Below, piece by piece: positions 41,448-50,404 of a DNA stretch of 64,000 nucleotides; positions within the stretch are counted from its first letter, which is position 1; every line of letters begins with the position of its first letter. The stretch is taken from NCBI RefSeq assembly GCF_016862895.1, contig NZ_BONV01000006.1, positions 186,001 through 250,000 of the forward strand. The letters run 5' to 3'. Source of the DNA: Planotetraspora kaengkrachanensis. Lineage in GTDB: Bacteria; Actinomycetota; Actinomycetes; Streptosporangiales; Streptosporangiaceae. The notes beneath the pieces were generated by a model. The model saw only the letters and a program-made list of their open reading frames with translations. It made no database searches and had not been told where the DNA came from. The position numbers were made by a program, and so were the translations under genes.

Positions 41448-41532
41448 TCACTGGCGCCATGCCGGAATGAGGTCCGTGAACTTCACGTTCTTCGCATCGG
41501 CGGATATCACGGAATCCCTCGGAGGCATGGGA

Positions 41533-42171
41533 ATGGCGCACGTCAGAGAGCTCTACCTCACGGCGGCAGAATCGGCGGCGAAGCTGCTCGCCGCTCCTGA
41601 GGTGGCCGCCGCCTGGCGGGAGCCGAGTGCGCTGCCGAAGCTCAGCGTCAACGGGCTTGCCGGCCATCTGGCCGGGCAGATCTTCGCCCTGCCGAAGGTG
41701 CTGGGCGAGCCCGTTCCGATCGAGGAGACCATCCCGATCCACGACTACTACGCGCGGGCGAGCTGGATCGGGTCCGACCTCGACGACCCGTTCAACGTGA
41801 ACATCAGGACCAGCGGCGAGAAGGACGCAGGCGAGGGCCCCGCGGCGCTGGCGGACCGGGCCGGCGTCGTCGTCAGGGACCTGCGGGCCGCGCTGCCGGC
41901 CGCGCCTTCGCGGCCGGTGCGGCGTCCGACCTGGGGGCCCTGGTCGCTCACTCTGGACGACTTCGTGACGAGCCGGCTGCTGGAGATCGTCATCCACTGC
42001 GACGACCTGGCCTACAGCGTGGATCTGCCCACGCCCGAACTGCCCAAGGAGGCCGTCGAGACCGTCGTCGACCTGCTGGCGCGGATCGCGATGCGACGGC
42101 ACGGCGCGACCGGCGTGGTGCGCGCGCTCAGCCGGACGGAGAGGGCGCCCGTCTCGATCTCCGCGCTCTGA
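41533..42171 (+). CDS. Maleylpyruvate isomerase N-terminal-domain (DinB-fold) protein
   Basis: This 212-aa protein has the DinB/mycothiol-type helical fold. It starts with MAHVRELYLTAAESAAKLLAAPEVAAAW, then LSVNGLAGHLAGQIF (first metal His) and LEIVIHCDDLAYSV (second His and Asp), similar to other actinobacterial thiol-transferase-like proteins. ATG at 41533 is preferred, since GGAGG lies eight bases upstream. It stands alone after fabF. The substrate and thiol are unknown; mycothiol is the family precedent. Confidence 0.78.
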   Translation: MAHVRELYLTAAESAAKLLAAPEVAAAWREPSALPKLSVNGLAGHLAGQIFALPKVLGEPVPIEETIPIHDYYARASWIGSDLDDPFNVNIRTSGEKDAGEGPAALADRAGVVVRDLRAALPAAPSRPVRRPTWGPWSLTLDDFVTSRLLEIVIHCDDLAYSVDLPTPELPKEAVETVVDLLARIAMRRHGATGVVRALSRTERAPVSISAL

Positions 42172-42190
42172 CGGCCTTGGGCCGGTGGGC

Positions 42191-42802
42191 TCAGCAGGGG
42201 CCCGGTACCGACACGATGGGGTCGTACGGGCGAGGTGCCCTGGCCGGTGCGTCAGGTGGCAGGTTCAGGCAGAAGGTCTTCCCGTCGGACAGCGTCAGAG
42301 AAACGAAGTCGGGATCGGCGGGGAACGTCACCGTGGCGCCGGGCTCGACTGAGGCGGCCACCTGCCCGGCGACCGTGCGCGGTTTCCGGGCTTCCGTGAA
42401 ACTCAGCTGCAGGATTTTCCCCGTGATGATGTTCGCCTTCGCCATGTCGGCACCGGTGTCCTCCGGGACCGATGGTGAGGGAGACGGCCGGGTGATTCTG
42501 CGCTGATCGGCTTCCTGGTGGTGAAGGAAGGCCGCGAGGCCACCGGTCAGCGCGAAGACCACCAGCGCGCTTGCCACCCAGCTCATCCGTGTGGCGGCGT
42601 AGGCGGCATCGCTCGGCTCAACGGCGTCCGGATTGCGGTGGCGCCACGCGGTGAACGACCACCAGCTCTTCTTCGGGTCGATCAGGGCGACCAGCAACAT
42701 GACGACCCCGACGGCTGCTCCCGCTATCAGCACCACCCCGGTATCGAAGTCCGCGCCCGGAAAGCCGCCAGGAGGGACATAAGCCACGATCTTGTGCTGC
42801 AT
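42191..42802 (-). CDS. Two-helix membrane protein (DUF6199-like)
   Basis: This 203-aa protein has transmembrane helices near residues 20-42 (VVLIAGAAVGVVMLLVAL) and 74-93 (ASALVVFALTGGLAAFL). A cytoplasmic loop between them reads DPKKSWWSFTAWRHRNPDAVEPSDAAY, a pattern I associate with DUF6199-type proteins, and an extracytoplasmic C-terminal domain of about 105 residues ends in a single Cys. It is convergent with the DinB-fold gene at 41533. The function is unknown. Confidence 0.75.
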   Translation of the reverse strand: MQHKIVAYVPPGGFPGADFDTGVVLIAGAAVGVVMLLVALIDPKKSWWSFTAWRHRNPDAVEPSDAAYAATRMSWVASALVVFALTGGLAAFLHHQEADQRRITRPSPSPSVPEDTGADMAKANIITGKILQLSFTEARKPRTVAGQVAASVEPGATVTFPADPDFVSLTLSDGKTFCLNLPPDAPARAPRPYDPIVSVPGPC

Positions 42803-42975
42803 GATCGGACACTACCTCCGGTCGTCCGGTTCCGATCATGGAGGAGGCAGGGTGCGTGGCCGCGGATTCGCCTACCGTGTCGACCGCGTATGTCGAAACG
42901 GCGCGCACGGCTCCGACTGATTCAACGACGGCGCCCGGGCGGGCGATCGATCGAGGGATCGGAGAGCGGCAGAGC

Positions 42976-43797
42976 ATGGATCAGCAGAGATCGGCACAGG
43001 GGAAGGGCGCGCGGGCCGTCATGGACTATGAGCGCCACCGCGTTGAGATCGTCGCGCAGACCGGCCTGCTCAGGTCGGCGGTCGCGGGGGCGGACCTGAC
43101 GGCGCCCGTGCCCTCCTGCCCCGGCTGGAATCTGGGCCAGTTGCTGAAGCATCTGGGCGAAGGCCATCGGTGGGCCGAGACAATCGTCAGGACCAGGGCG
43201 ACCCGGCCGCCCTCCGACCGGCGGCTTCGCGACCTGCCGGCTGGTCACGAGGAGGATGCGGCCGAGCTCGGCGCGTGGCTCGCCGAGGGCGCGGAGCGAC
43301 TGGGGGAGACTCTGCGCGACGCCGGGCCCGGTGCGCTGATGTGGACGCCGTTGCCGGGAGAGGGCTCGGCGTTCCTGGCCCGGCGATTCGCACACGAGAC
43401 GGCCGTCCATCGGGCCGACGCGGCCCTGGCCGTCGGAGTGGAGTACTCCCTGAATCCCGAGGTCGCCCGCGACGGCCTCGATGAGTGGATGAAGCTCGAG
43501 TCGCTGCCCCAGGCCTTCGACATCCATCCGGGCAAGCGTGAACTCCTCGGCCCCGGCCGGACCCTGCTCTTCCAGGCGACGGACGGCGACGCGGCGTGGC
43601 TGGTCGACCTCACCGGCGACACCATCGCCTGCCGGCGTGCAACGGGCGAGGCCGCCGTCACCGTGCGCGGCCCGTCGGCCGGCCTGCTGCTGGTCCTCTA
43701 TGGACGGCGGGCGCCGGCCCGTGAGGACGGCGTCGAGGTCCTCGGCGACGCCCACCTCCTCGACTGGTGGCTGAGCCGAGTCGGGTTCGGATCCTAG
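42976..43797 (+). CDS. Maleylpyruvate isomerase-family mycothiol-dependent-type enzyme
   Basis: This 273-aa protein has the full two-domain plan of the family. The N-terminal DinB helices read VPSCPGWNLGQLLKHLGEGHRW (metal His), the region FAHETAVHRADAALAVG supplies Glu and His, and the C-terminal domain has AAVTVRGPSAGLLLVLYGR. It is the third DinB/mycothiol-type protein in the window and resembles the one at 16247. The start is ATG 42976 (GGAGAG upstream); ATG 43021 is possible. The last codons abut the convergent MazG-like gene. The substrate is unknown. Confidence 0.83.
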   Translation: MDQQRSAQGKGARAVMDYERHRVEIVAQTGLLRSAVAGADLTAPVPSCPGWNLGQLLKHLGEGHRWAETIVRTRATRPPSDRRLRDLPAGHEEDAAELGAWLAEGAERLGETLRDAGPGALMWTPLPGEGSAFLARRFAHETAVHRADAALAVGVEYSLNPEVARDGLDEWMKLESLPQAFDIHPGKRELLGPGRTLLFQATDGDAAWLVDLTGDTIACRRATGEAAVTVRGPSAGLLLVLYGRRAPAREDGVEVLGDAHLLDWWLSRVGFGS

Positions 43798-44141
43798 GCG
43801 AGGGGCCGGCCCGGCCGGACGCGCTGGTCCAGTGCCTGCACCCACTTGACCGCGACCGCGGCGACCTGGACCAGCTCGGCACGCAGCCGTTCGGGATCGT
43901 TCTCGGCGAACGCCTCCATGACCTCCTCGTACAGGATGTCCCGCCAGGTCGGCAGGCCACGGGCCGCGGCGTCCTCCACCGCCTGCCTGGCCCGGTCGGC
44001 CTCGGCCCGGCGCTCCGGTCCGGTGCCGTCGGGGAGCTCCTGCACACCCCACATGGCGTCCTGCGCCGCGCGCTCCACGCTCACGTCCGCCAGCACGCGG
44101 GCCAGGGAGCCGGGTGCGCCGTAGTCGCCGGGCTGGGTCAT
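43794..44141 (-). CDS. MazG-like helical protein, conserved actinobacterial type
   Basis: This 115-aa protein reads MWGVQELPDGTG, LPTWRDILYEEVMEAFAEND and RLRAELVQVAAVAVKWVQALD. The EExxE-type acidic helix and all-alpha plan resemble MazG-like nucleoside triphosphate pyrophosphohydrolases, which occur in actinobacteria and their phages. The start is ATG 44141, with GGAG before it. Its 3' end overlaps the DinB-fold gene by four bases on the other strand. The hydrolase activity is a family-based guess. Confidence 0.68.
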   Translation of the reverse strand: MTQPGDYGAPGSLARVLADVSVERAAQDAMWGVQELPDGTGPERRAEADRARQAVEDAAARGLPTWRDILYEEVMEAFAENDPERLRAELVQVAAVAVKWVQALDQRVRPGRPLA

Positions 44142-44272
44142 CTCTCCGGTTCCCTTCGCAAGGTGCGCACACGGGCCCGCCGCCCGGTGCATGTCAATGA
44201 ACCCCCCCGGCGCCGGGCCTCGGCGGGCTGATCCGGCAGGGCGATGGGTACGGCATCCGGATGGGGGGATCC

Positions 44273-44854
44273 ATGGACGACGTCGCAGAGCTCACCCAGC
44301 TCGTTCTGCACGAGCGCCAGGCGCGTGACCGCGGGTGGTGGACCCGCATGAACGCGTGCTTTCATCCGGACTCGACGGTCCGCCTGAGCTGGTTCGCGGG
44401 CGGCGGGCCGGACTTCGTGGCCGCGTCACGGGAGATGAGCGCCCGAGGGGTCAGGTTCACTCATCGGCTCTGCCCGCCGGTTGTCCATCACTACGGGGAC
44501 CGTGCCGTCGTCGAGATGCCGGCCGCGATCGAGACGCGCACCGACGTCGACGGGGTGCAGGCGGATCTGAGCTCCTTCGCCCGGCTGCTCTACCGGGCCG
44601 GGCGGCACTCCGGCTCCTGGGCCGTCGTGTCGCTGGACGCCGTCTATGAGCGGGACATACTTCTTCCCGCGCTCCCGGGCACGCGGCTCGACCTCGATCC
44701 CGCGGTGTTCATGGCCTACCGCCCCAGCTACCGCGTCCTGGCGTACCTGTTCGACCGGCTCGGGTACCGCGTCGCCGACGATCTGTACGGTGACGACGTA
44801 CCCGGCCCGGTCGAGGAGCTCTACCGTTCGGTGTTCGCCTGGGCGGAGGGCTGA
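44273..44854 (+). CDS. SnoaL-like / NTF2-fold protein
   Basis: This 193-aa protein matches the NTF2-like fold pattern: DVAELTQLVLHERQARDRGWW, MNACFHPDSTVRLSWF, HHYGDRAVVEMPAAIETR and WAVVSLDAVYERDIL, with a C-terminal extension. Such domains bind or convert small ligands. ATG at 44273 follows a G-rich stretch. The gene overlaps the end of the convergent HAD gene by 34 bp. The substrate is unknown. Confidence 0.78.
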   Translation: MDDVAELTQLVLHERQARDRGWWTRMNACFHPDSTVRLSWFAGGGPDFVAASREMSARGVRFTHRLCPPVVHHYGDRAVVEMPAAIETRTDVDGVQADLSSFARLLYRAGRHSGSWAVVSLDAVYERDILLPALPGTRLDLDPAVFMAYRPSYRVLAYLFDRLGYRVADDLYGDDVPGPVEELYRSVFAWAEG

Positions 44855-45525
44855 TCCGCCGCGGGGACAGCCGGCGTCCTGGCCGTCTCCCTGAGGACGG
44901 CCAGGAGGTCCGCGGGCGTGTCGACGACCGAGATGACCTCCGGCGCGGTGAACTCGCCCGGCTCGCCGAACCCCCAGCGGACGGCGACGCTCCGCACCCT
45001 GCACTCAGCGGCTCCCGCGACGTCCTCGCGGCGGTCGCCGACCATGACGGTCGCCTCGGGCGGGGCGCCGAGCACGTCGAGCGCGTGACGGATGACGTCG
45101 GCCTTGTAACGCCGGGAGCCGTCCAGGGTCGCCCCGGCCACATAGGTGAAGAAGCCGCCGAGCCGGAAGTGTTCCACGATCCTCTCGGCGAAGACCGCCG
45201 GCTTGGACGTCGCGACGGCCAGCGTCCAGCCGTCGGCCACGAGGGACTCCAGGACGGCGGGGACGCCGGGGATGACCTCGTTCTCGTACATCCCGACGTC
45301 GGCGTACCGTTCCCGGTAGGCCGCCACAGCCGCGTCCACGTCCCGCACTCCGAGCCTCGCGAACCCGTCCCACAGCGGGGGGCCGATGAGTGAGCGGAGG
45401 GTCGCGTGGTCCACGTCGTACACCCCCACCGCGGAGAGTCCATGCCGCATGGACCGGACGATTCCGGTCTCGGGGTTCGTCAGCGTGCCGTCGAGGTCGA
45501 AAAGGCCGTACCGGGAAGGTGCCAT
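44821..45525 (-). CDS. HAD-superfamily phosphatase (phosphoglycolate phosphatase-like)
   Basis: This 234-aa phosphatase has the four HAD motifs: nucleophile FDLDGTLTN (Asp10, Asp12), ATSKPAVFA (motif II), the Lys of RRYKADVIRHALDVLG (motif III) and MVGDRREDVAGA (motif IV). The cap insertion after motif I is that of the Gph/PpaX type. ATG at 45525 starts the domain directly; an in-frame extension to about 45930 is unlike the family. It is tandem with, and 56 bp downstream of, the formyltransferase gene. The substrate is unknown. Confidence 0.87.
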   Translation of the reverse strand: MAPSRYGLFDLDGTLTNPETGIVRSMRHGLSAVGVYDVDHATLRSLIGPPLWDGFARLGVRDVDAAVAAYRERYADVGMYENEVIPGVPAVLESLVADGWTLAVATSKPAVFAERIVEHFRLGGFFTYVAGATLDGSRRYKADVIRHALDVLGAPPEATVMVGDRREDVAGAAECRVRSVAVRWGFGEPGEFTAPEVISVVDTPADLLAVLRETARTPAVPAADQPSAQANTER

Positions 45526-45581
45526 CTGCGGGCGTCCGCTCCTTCGGTCGTCGTGCGAGGAATGCCGGGCGGCGGCCCGGC

Positions 45582-46457
45582 CTACGCGGTGAGGATACGG
45601 ATCGGAAGATCGCCGGCCTGCACCGTCCAGCCGTCCGCATGCCGCTCGAGCACGGTCCCGGGGGAGGAGGGCCGGTCGCCGGGGACACCGTACGCGTGCA
45701 GGACCGTCTTCTCGATGCCGTCGAGGTGGATCCGCGCCTGCGGAGAGGTGACGTTCAGCGCGGCGACCCTGCGGCGGATGGTCGCGACCGGCTCGGTGAG
45801 GTCGATCAGGCGCTCGGCGTCGGTGTAGAACGGCGCCTCCGACGCCTGCGAGGGGTCCTGCGGGATGCCGGGATCCCCGGCGACGGCGCGGGCCGCGCCC
45901 TCCTCGAGGCATTCGGCCAGCAGTTCGCTCCACAGCCGCCCCAGCGTCGGGCCGTCGAGGTCGTCCGGCAGCGGGCGCTCGCGCCGGCTCAGTACGGCGC
46001 CGGTGTCGAAGTCCTTCTCGGTCCGGTGGAGGGCGGCCCCTACCGTGGTGGCGCCTTCGTAGATCAGTCGCCCCGGGTTGGGCCCGCGTCCGGCCGGCAG
46101 CGGCGACGGGTGCAGGTTGAGCGCCCCGTACTTCGGGATGCCGAGGATCTCGGCCGGGATCAGCCGGGGGAACGCGGCGGAGATCACCAGGTCGGGCCGC
46201 AGGGAGTCGATCACCGGGGCGGCGACCGAGCGCAGCCGGCCGGTGACGAGGACGTCGGCGTCCCGCGGGAGATCGAGCACGAACGGCGTCGCGTTCTCGT
46301 CGTAGCGCTGGTTGGCGCCGGTCGGCGGCGTGACCACCAGGACGATCTCGTGGCCGTGTCGGTCCGCCCAGTCGGCGACAAGCCGGTAACCCGGCAAATA
46401 TGCATGCATCGCAACAATGCGGAGTTTTGGAGCATTTACGGCATTAGCGGCATTCAC
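45582..46457 (-). CDS. Methionyl-tRNA formyltransferase-like formyltransferase
   Basis: This 291-aa protein has the N-terminal formyltransferase domain with the Asn-His-Asp active site: GALNLHPSPLPAGRGPNPG (Asn, His) and TEKDFDTGAVL (Asp), after LVISAAFPRLIPAEIL. The C-terminal OB-like domain is short. Formyltransferases of this kind formylate sugar amines or Met-tRNA with 10-formyl-THF; the weak tRNA-binding region suggests a paralogue rather than the housekeeping Fmt. GTG at 46457 is the start (TTG two codons before it is possible); no good ribosome site is visible. It is divergent from the resistance operon. Confidence 0.8.
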   Translation of the reverse strand: MNAANAVNAPKLRIVAMHAYLPGYRLVADWADRHGHEIVLVVTPPTGANQRYDENATPFVLDLPRDADVLVTGRLRSVAAPVIDSLRPDLVISAAFPRLIPAEILGIPKYGALNLHPSPLPAGRGPNPGRLIYEGATTVGAALHRTEKDFDTGAVLSRRERPLPDDLDGPTLGRLWSELLAECLEEGAARAVAGDPGIPQDPSQASEAPFYTDAERLIDLTEPVATIRRRVAALNVTSPQARIHLDGIEKTVLHAYGVPGDRPSSPGTVLERHADGWTVQAGDLPIRILTA

Positions 46458-46537
46458 GGGCAAAGTCTGTCATGCAACTCAAGGCTTGACGGGGTCGTCC
46501 GGGACCGGTGAGACGGACCTCACGCCGGACACGCCGT

Positions 46538-46580
46538 GGGACAAAATCGTTTGTCCCCGACGACCGCCGTCTGTTCTACT
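46538..46580 (+). promoter_or_regulatory. Palindrome and promoter of the resistance operon
   Basis: GGGACAAA (46538-46545) is mirrored perfectly by TTTGTCCC (46550-46557) around ATCG. The right arm contains a -35-like TTGTCC (46552-46557), and TCTACT (46575-46580) lies 17 bases on. The AT-rich AAAATCG directly before the -35 box resembles the block in front of WhiB7-activated resistance promoters. Either a repressor site or a WhiB7 site is possible. Confidence 0.55.
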
Positions 46581-46612
46581 CGCCGGGACAGCCGATCCAC
46601 CGAGGAGGCGAA

Positions 46613-46723
46613 ATGCGCGCAGCGTGCATGTCCATCCAGCAGGCGAACTCCACTCACCCAAAGGACATGACGCTACGTGAGAACGCTGAACTTGGGGATT
46701 TTGGCGCATGTAGACGCTGGTAA
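46613..46723 (+). CDS. Leader peptide overlapping the ribosomal protection gene (36 aa)
   Basis: ATG at 46613 has a strong ribosome site, GAGGAGG, four bases upstream, far better than that of the resistance gene itself. The 36-codon frame reads MRAACMSIQQANSTH and ends GDFGACRRW at 46723, which is 47 bases inside the next gene in another frame. This is the layout of translational attenuation or coupling in antibiotic-induced ribosome protection genes. It has no homologue that I recognise. Confidence 0.6.
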   Translation: MRAACMSIQQANSTHPKDMTLRENAELGDFGACRRW

Positions 46724-48644
46724 GACCAGCCTCACCGAGCGGCTGCTGCACGCCGCCGGTGTCATCGACGAGATCGGCAGCGTCGATGACGGGAACACCC
46801 AGACCGATTCGCTGGCGCTGGAGCGGCAGCGCGGAATCACGATCAAGTCCGCCGTCGTCTCCTTCGTCATCGGGGACGTCACGGTCAATCTGATCGACAC
46901 GCCGGGCCACCCGGATTTCATCGCCGAGGTCGAACGTGTCCTGAGCGTGCTCGACGGCGCCGTGCTCGTGATCTCCGCCGTCGAGGGGGTGCAGGCGCAG
47001 ACCCGCGTGCTGATGCGGGCCCTGCGGCGGCTGCGCATCCCCACCCTGATCTTCGTGAACAAGATCGACCGCAGGGGTGCGGACGACGCGCACGTCCTGC
47101 GTGTCATCGCCGAGACGCTGACGCCGTCCGTCGTCTCGATGGGCTCGGCGTACGGCCTCGGCACGCCCGAGTCCGGCTTCACCGAGTACGGCGCGGCCGA
47201 CGGCGCGTTCACCACCGCGCTGGCCGACGTCCTGGCCGGAAACGACGACGAGATCCTGGCCGCATACGTCGGCGACAGGCCCCCGGTCCCGTACGGCGGG
47301 CTCCGTGCCGAACTCGGCGCGCAGACCGGGCGGGCGCTGGTCCATCCGGTGTTCCTCGGCTCGGCGATCACCGGTGCCGGGGTCGACGCGCTGATCTCCG
47401 GACTCACCGAACTGCTCCCCGCGAGGGAGGGCGACGCAGGAGGACCGGTCTCCGGCACCGTGTTCAAGGTCGAGCGGGGTCCGGCCGGGGAGAAGATCGC
47501 CTACGTCCGAATGTTCTCCGGAACCCTCCGCACCCGCGACCGGCTGCGCCTGCGCGAGGACGAGCGGAAGGTCACCGCGATCCGCGTCTTCGACCACGGT
47601 TCGGCGGTGCCCCGCGATTCGGTCGCCGCCGGGCGGATCGGGCAGCTGTGGGGTCTCTCCGACGTCCGGATCGGTGACCCGATCGGCCTGCCGGCGACGG
47701 ACTCGCAGGCCCACCATTTCGCGCCGCCCACCCTGGAGACGGTCGTCGTCCCGCGCCTCTTCGGGGAGAAACAGGCGCTGCACGCCGCCCTCGCCCAGCT
47801 CGCCGAGCAGGATCCGCTGATCAACCTGCGGCAGGACGACATCAGGCAGGAGCTGTTCCTGTCCCTCTACGGAGAGGTGCAGAAGGAGGTCATCCAGCAA
47901 ACACTGGCGGCCGACTACGCCATCGACGTCGACTTCCGCGAGACGACCACGATCTGCGTCGAGCGGCCGGTCGGCACCGGCTCCGCCGTCGAGATCCTGG
48001 GCAGGGGGGCCGACCCGTTCCTCGCCACCGTCGGGCTGCGCGTCGAGCCGGCCGCCCCGGGCTCCGGCGTGCGGTTCGACCTGGACGTCAAGGTCGAGAC
48101 GATCCCGCTCTACGTGTACAAGGCCGTCGAGGAGTTCCGCGCGGCGCTCGAGGAGACGGTTCGCAAGACGTTGCGCCAGGGCCTGCGCGGATGGCAGGTA
48201 GTCGACTGCGCGGTGACGCTGACGCACTCCGGGTACGCCTCGCCGGAGACCACCGCGAAGGACTTCCGCCTGCTGACTCCGCTGGTGCTCATGAGCGCAC
48301 TGAAGCAGGCGGGCACCATCGTCTGTGAGCCGATCCACCGCTTCCATCTCGAGGTCCCCGCCGGCACGGTCGGCGCGATCGCCCCTGTCCTGGCCCGGTC
48401 GCGCGCCGTGCCGCGGGCGACGGTGACGCGCGGGCCGACGTGCCTGATCGACGGGGACATCCCGGCCGGCCGGGTGCACGACCTGCACCGACGGCTGCGG
48501 GGGCTCACCCACGGCGAGGGGGTGATGGAGTCCGCCTTCGACCACTACGAACCGGTCCGCGGGCCGGCCCCGGTCCGGCGGCGGACGGACGACAACCCGC
48601 TCAGCCGCGACGAATATCTGCTGCACATCAGGCGGCGGGTCTAG
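46677..48644 (+). CDS. Ribosomal protection GTPase of the TetM/Otr(A) type
   Basis: This 655-aa EF-G-like GTPase removes tetracycline-class drugs from the ribosome. The GTPase motifs are G1 LAHVDAGKTSLTERLL (residues 8-23), RGITIKSAV (switch I), DTPGHPDF (G3) and FVNKIDR (G4); domains III-V are complete, with YGEVQKEVIQQTLAADYAI and domain IV landmarks ending FHLEVPAG. Length fits the family (about 640-660). The GTG start gives MRTLNLGILAHVDAGK, as in TetM. It lies in a leader/exporter operon two bases before an ABC exporter gene. The drug specificity is by family. Confidence 0.92.
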   Translation: MRTLNLGILAHVDAGKTSLTERLLHAAGVIDEIGSVDDGNTQTDSLALERQRGITIKSAVVSFVIGDVTVNLIDTPGHPDFIAEVERVLSVLDGAVLVISAVEGVQAQTRVLMRALRRLRIPTLIFVNKIDRRGADDAHVLRVIAETLTPSVVSMGSAYGLGTPESGFTEYGAADGAFTTALADVLAGNDDEILAAYVGDRPPVPYGGLRAELGAQTGRALVHPVFLGSAITGAGVDALISGLTELLPAREGDAGGPVSGTVFKVERGPAGEKIAYVRMFSGTLRTRDRLRLREDERKVTAIRVFDHGSAVPRDSVAAGRIGQLWGLSDVRIGDPIGLPATDSQAHHFAPPTLETVVVPRLFGEKQALHAALAQLAEQDPLINLRQDDIRQELFLSLYGEVQKEVIQQTLAADYAIDVDFRETTTICVERPVGTGSAVEILGRGADPFLATVGLRVEPAAPGSGVRFDLDVKVETIPLYVYKAVEEFRAALEETVRKTLRQGLRGWQVVDCAVTLTHSGYASPETTAKDFRLLTPLVLMSALKQAGTIVCEPIHRFHLEVPAGTVGAIAPVLARSRAVPRATVTRGPTCLIDGDIPAGRVHDLHRRLRGLTHGEGVMESAFDHYEPVRGPAPVRRRTDDNPLSRDEYLLHIRRRV

Positions 48645-48646
48645 CC

Positions 48647-50404
48647 ATGACGACCACCACCCACCGGGCGACGACCCGGAGTTCCGTCCTGCGCCACCTC
48701 CGCCCGGGGCCTCGCGCGGCCGCCGTCCTGGTCGTGTCCGTCGCCGCCACGACGGTGCTGCCGCTGCTCGCGCCTCCCCTCACCGCCCACTTCGTCGACG
48801 ACGCGATCGGCGGGGCGAGCACCCGTCATCTCGTGCTGATCGCCGCGGGCTATCTCACGCTCGCCGTCGCCGGGCAGGTCGCCCGGATGCTCACCGCCTG
48901 GCTGGCGACCGGGCTCGCCTGGGACGGCACGAACCGCCTGCGGGAGACGCTCGCCGGGCACGCCCTCGGCCTCGACATGGCCTACCACGGCAGGCACACG
49001 CCAGGCGAGATGATCGAGCGGGTCGACGGGGACGTGGTCGCCGTCGCCGAGTTCGTGGTCGCCTTCCTGCTGGACGTCGTCGCCGGAGTCCTGCTGCTCG
49101 CCGGCGTGCTCGTCATCGTCTTCGCCGTCGACCCGCGCATCGGCGGCTTCCTGCTGGTCTACTGCGTGCTGGCCGGCTACGCCATGGCCCGGGCGCAGCG
49201 GCTGGCCGTACCGTCTGCAGCCGGTGCGCGCGCGGAGGGCGCGGCCTTCTTCGGCGGCCTCGAGGAACGGCTGGCCGGTGCGGAGGACATCCGGGCCAAC
49301 GGCGCGGGCGAGCACGCCGTCCACCGCCTCTACCAGGCCGGCTCCGCCTGGTACTGGGCGAACCATCGGAGCGGCCGGATCGGGGTCGGACTCCTCGCGG
49401 GCACATGGGTGGCGTTCGCGGCCGGTACGGCCGTCGCGCTCGGCCTCGCCGCGTGGGGCCAGCGGTCGGGGGCGATCACGGTCGGCACCGCCGTGCTGCT
49501 CTTCCAGTACACGCTGATGGTCCGGGCGCCGTTCGAGCGGCTGATCGACCAGCTCAGGCAGTATCAGGCGGCCCTGGCCGGCATCACGCGCATCGGCGAC
49601 CTGCTCGCCGTGCGGCGCACGCTGCCCGCGCCCGCCGATCCCCGGCCGTTGCCGGCCACCGGGCCGCTTGAACTGTCCGTCGAAGGCGTGGGCTTCGCCT
49701 ACCCCGACGACGGCGAACAGGTGCTGTCGGACGTCACCCTCAGCCTGGCGCCGGGTGAGACGCTCGGCCTGGTGGGCCGTACCGGCAGCGGCAAGACCAG
49801 CATCGCGCGACTGGTGTTGCGGCTCTACGACCCGACCGAGGGCGCCGTCCGGGTCGGCGGGGTCGACCTGCGCGACGCCGACCCGGGAGCGGTCCGCCGG
49901 CGGATATGCGCCGTCACTCAAGACGTGCAGATCTTCGCGGCCGGCGTCCGGGACAACCTGACGCTCTTCCGGCCGCCGCCCGCCGATCGCGTGCTGCGGG
50001 ACGTCCTCGTCGACGTCGGCCTGGGCGACTGGCTGGCGTCCCTGCCCGACGGACTCGACACCGTGCTCGGGGGCGCGTCGGGAAGCGGGGTGTCGGCCGG
50101 TGAGGCCCAGTTGCTCGCGCTCGCCCGAGCGTTCCTCGCCGACCCCGGGCTCGTCGTGATGGACGAGGCGTCCAGCCGGCTCGACCCGGCAACCGAGCGG
50201 CGGATCGAGCGGAGCGTCGACCGGCTGCTCACCGGCCGGACCGGCGTGATCATCGCGCACCGGCTCTCCTCCCTGTCCCGCGTGGACAAGATCGCCGTCA
50301 TCGACGGCGGCAGGGTGGTGGAGTACGGCCGCCGCGAGGACCTCGTGGCGGACCCCACGAGCAGGTTCGCGCGCATGCTGGACCTGGCGGGGGTGAGCCG
50401 ATGA
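48647..50404 (+). CDS. ABC exporter half-transporter, subunit 1
   Basis: This 585-aa protein has six N-terminal transmembrane helices (about residues 1-310) and one ATPase domain. Walker A is GLVGRTGSGKTS, Walker B is LVVMDEASSRLD with the catalytic Glu, the H-loop is IIAHR, and the signature is degenerate (SGVSAGEAQ instead of LSGGQ). ATG at 48647 lies two bases after the resistance GTPase stop. The stop overlaps the next exporter gene (ATGA). The pair should form a heterodimeric multidrug exporter. Confidence 0.9.
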   Translation: MTTTTHRATTRSSVLRHLRPGPRAAAVLVVSVAATTVLPLLAPPLTAHFVDDAIGGASTRHLVLIAAGYLTLAVAGQVARMLTAWLATGLAWDGTNRLRETLAGHALGLDMAYHGRHTPGEMIERVDGDVVAVAEFVVAFLLDVVAGVLLLAGVLVIVFAVDPRIGGFLLVYCVLAGYAMARAQRLAVPSAAGARAEGAAFFGGLEERLAGAEDIRANGAGEHAVHRLYQAGSAWYWANHRSGRIGVGLLAGTWVAFAAGTAVALGLAAWGQRSGAITVGTAVLLFQYTLMVRAPFERLIDQLRQYQAALAGITRIGDLLAVRRTLPAPADPRPLPATGPLELSVEGVGFAYPDDGEQVLSDVTLSLAPGETLGLVGRTGSGKTSIARLVLRLYDPTEGAVRVGGVDLRDADPGAVRRRICAVTQDVQIFAAGVRDNLTLFRPPPADRVLRDVLVDVGLGDWLASLPDGLDTVLGGASGSGVSAGEAQLLALARAFLADPGLVVMDEASSRLDPATERRIERSVDRLLTGRTGVIIAHRLSSLSRVDKIAVIDGGRVVEYGRREDLVADPTSRFARMLDLAGVSR

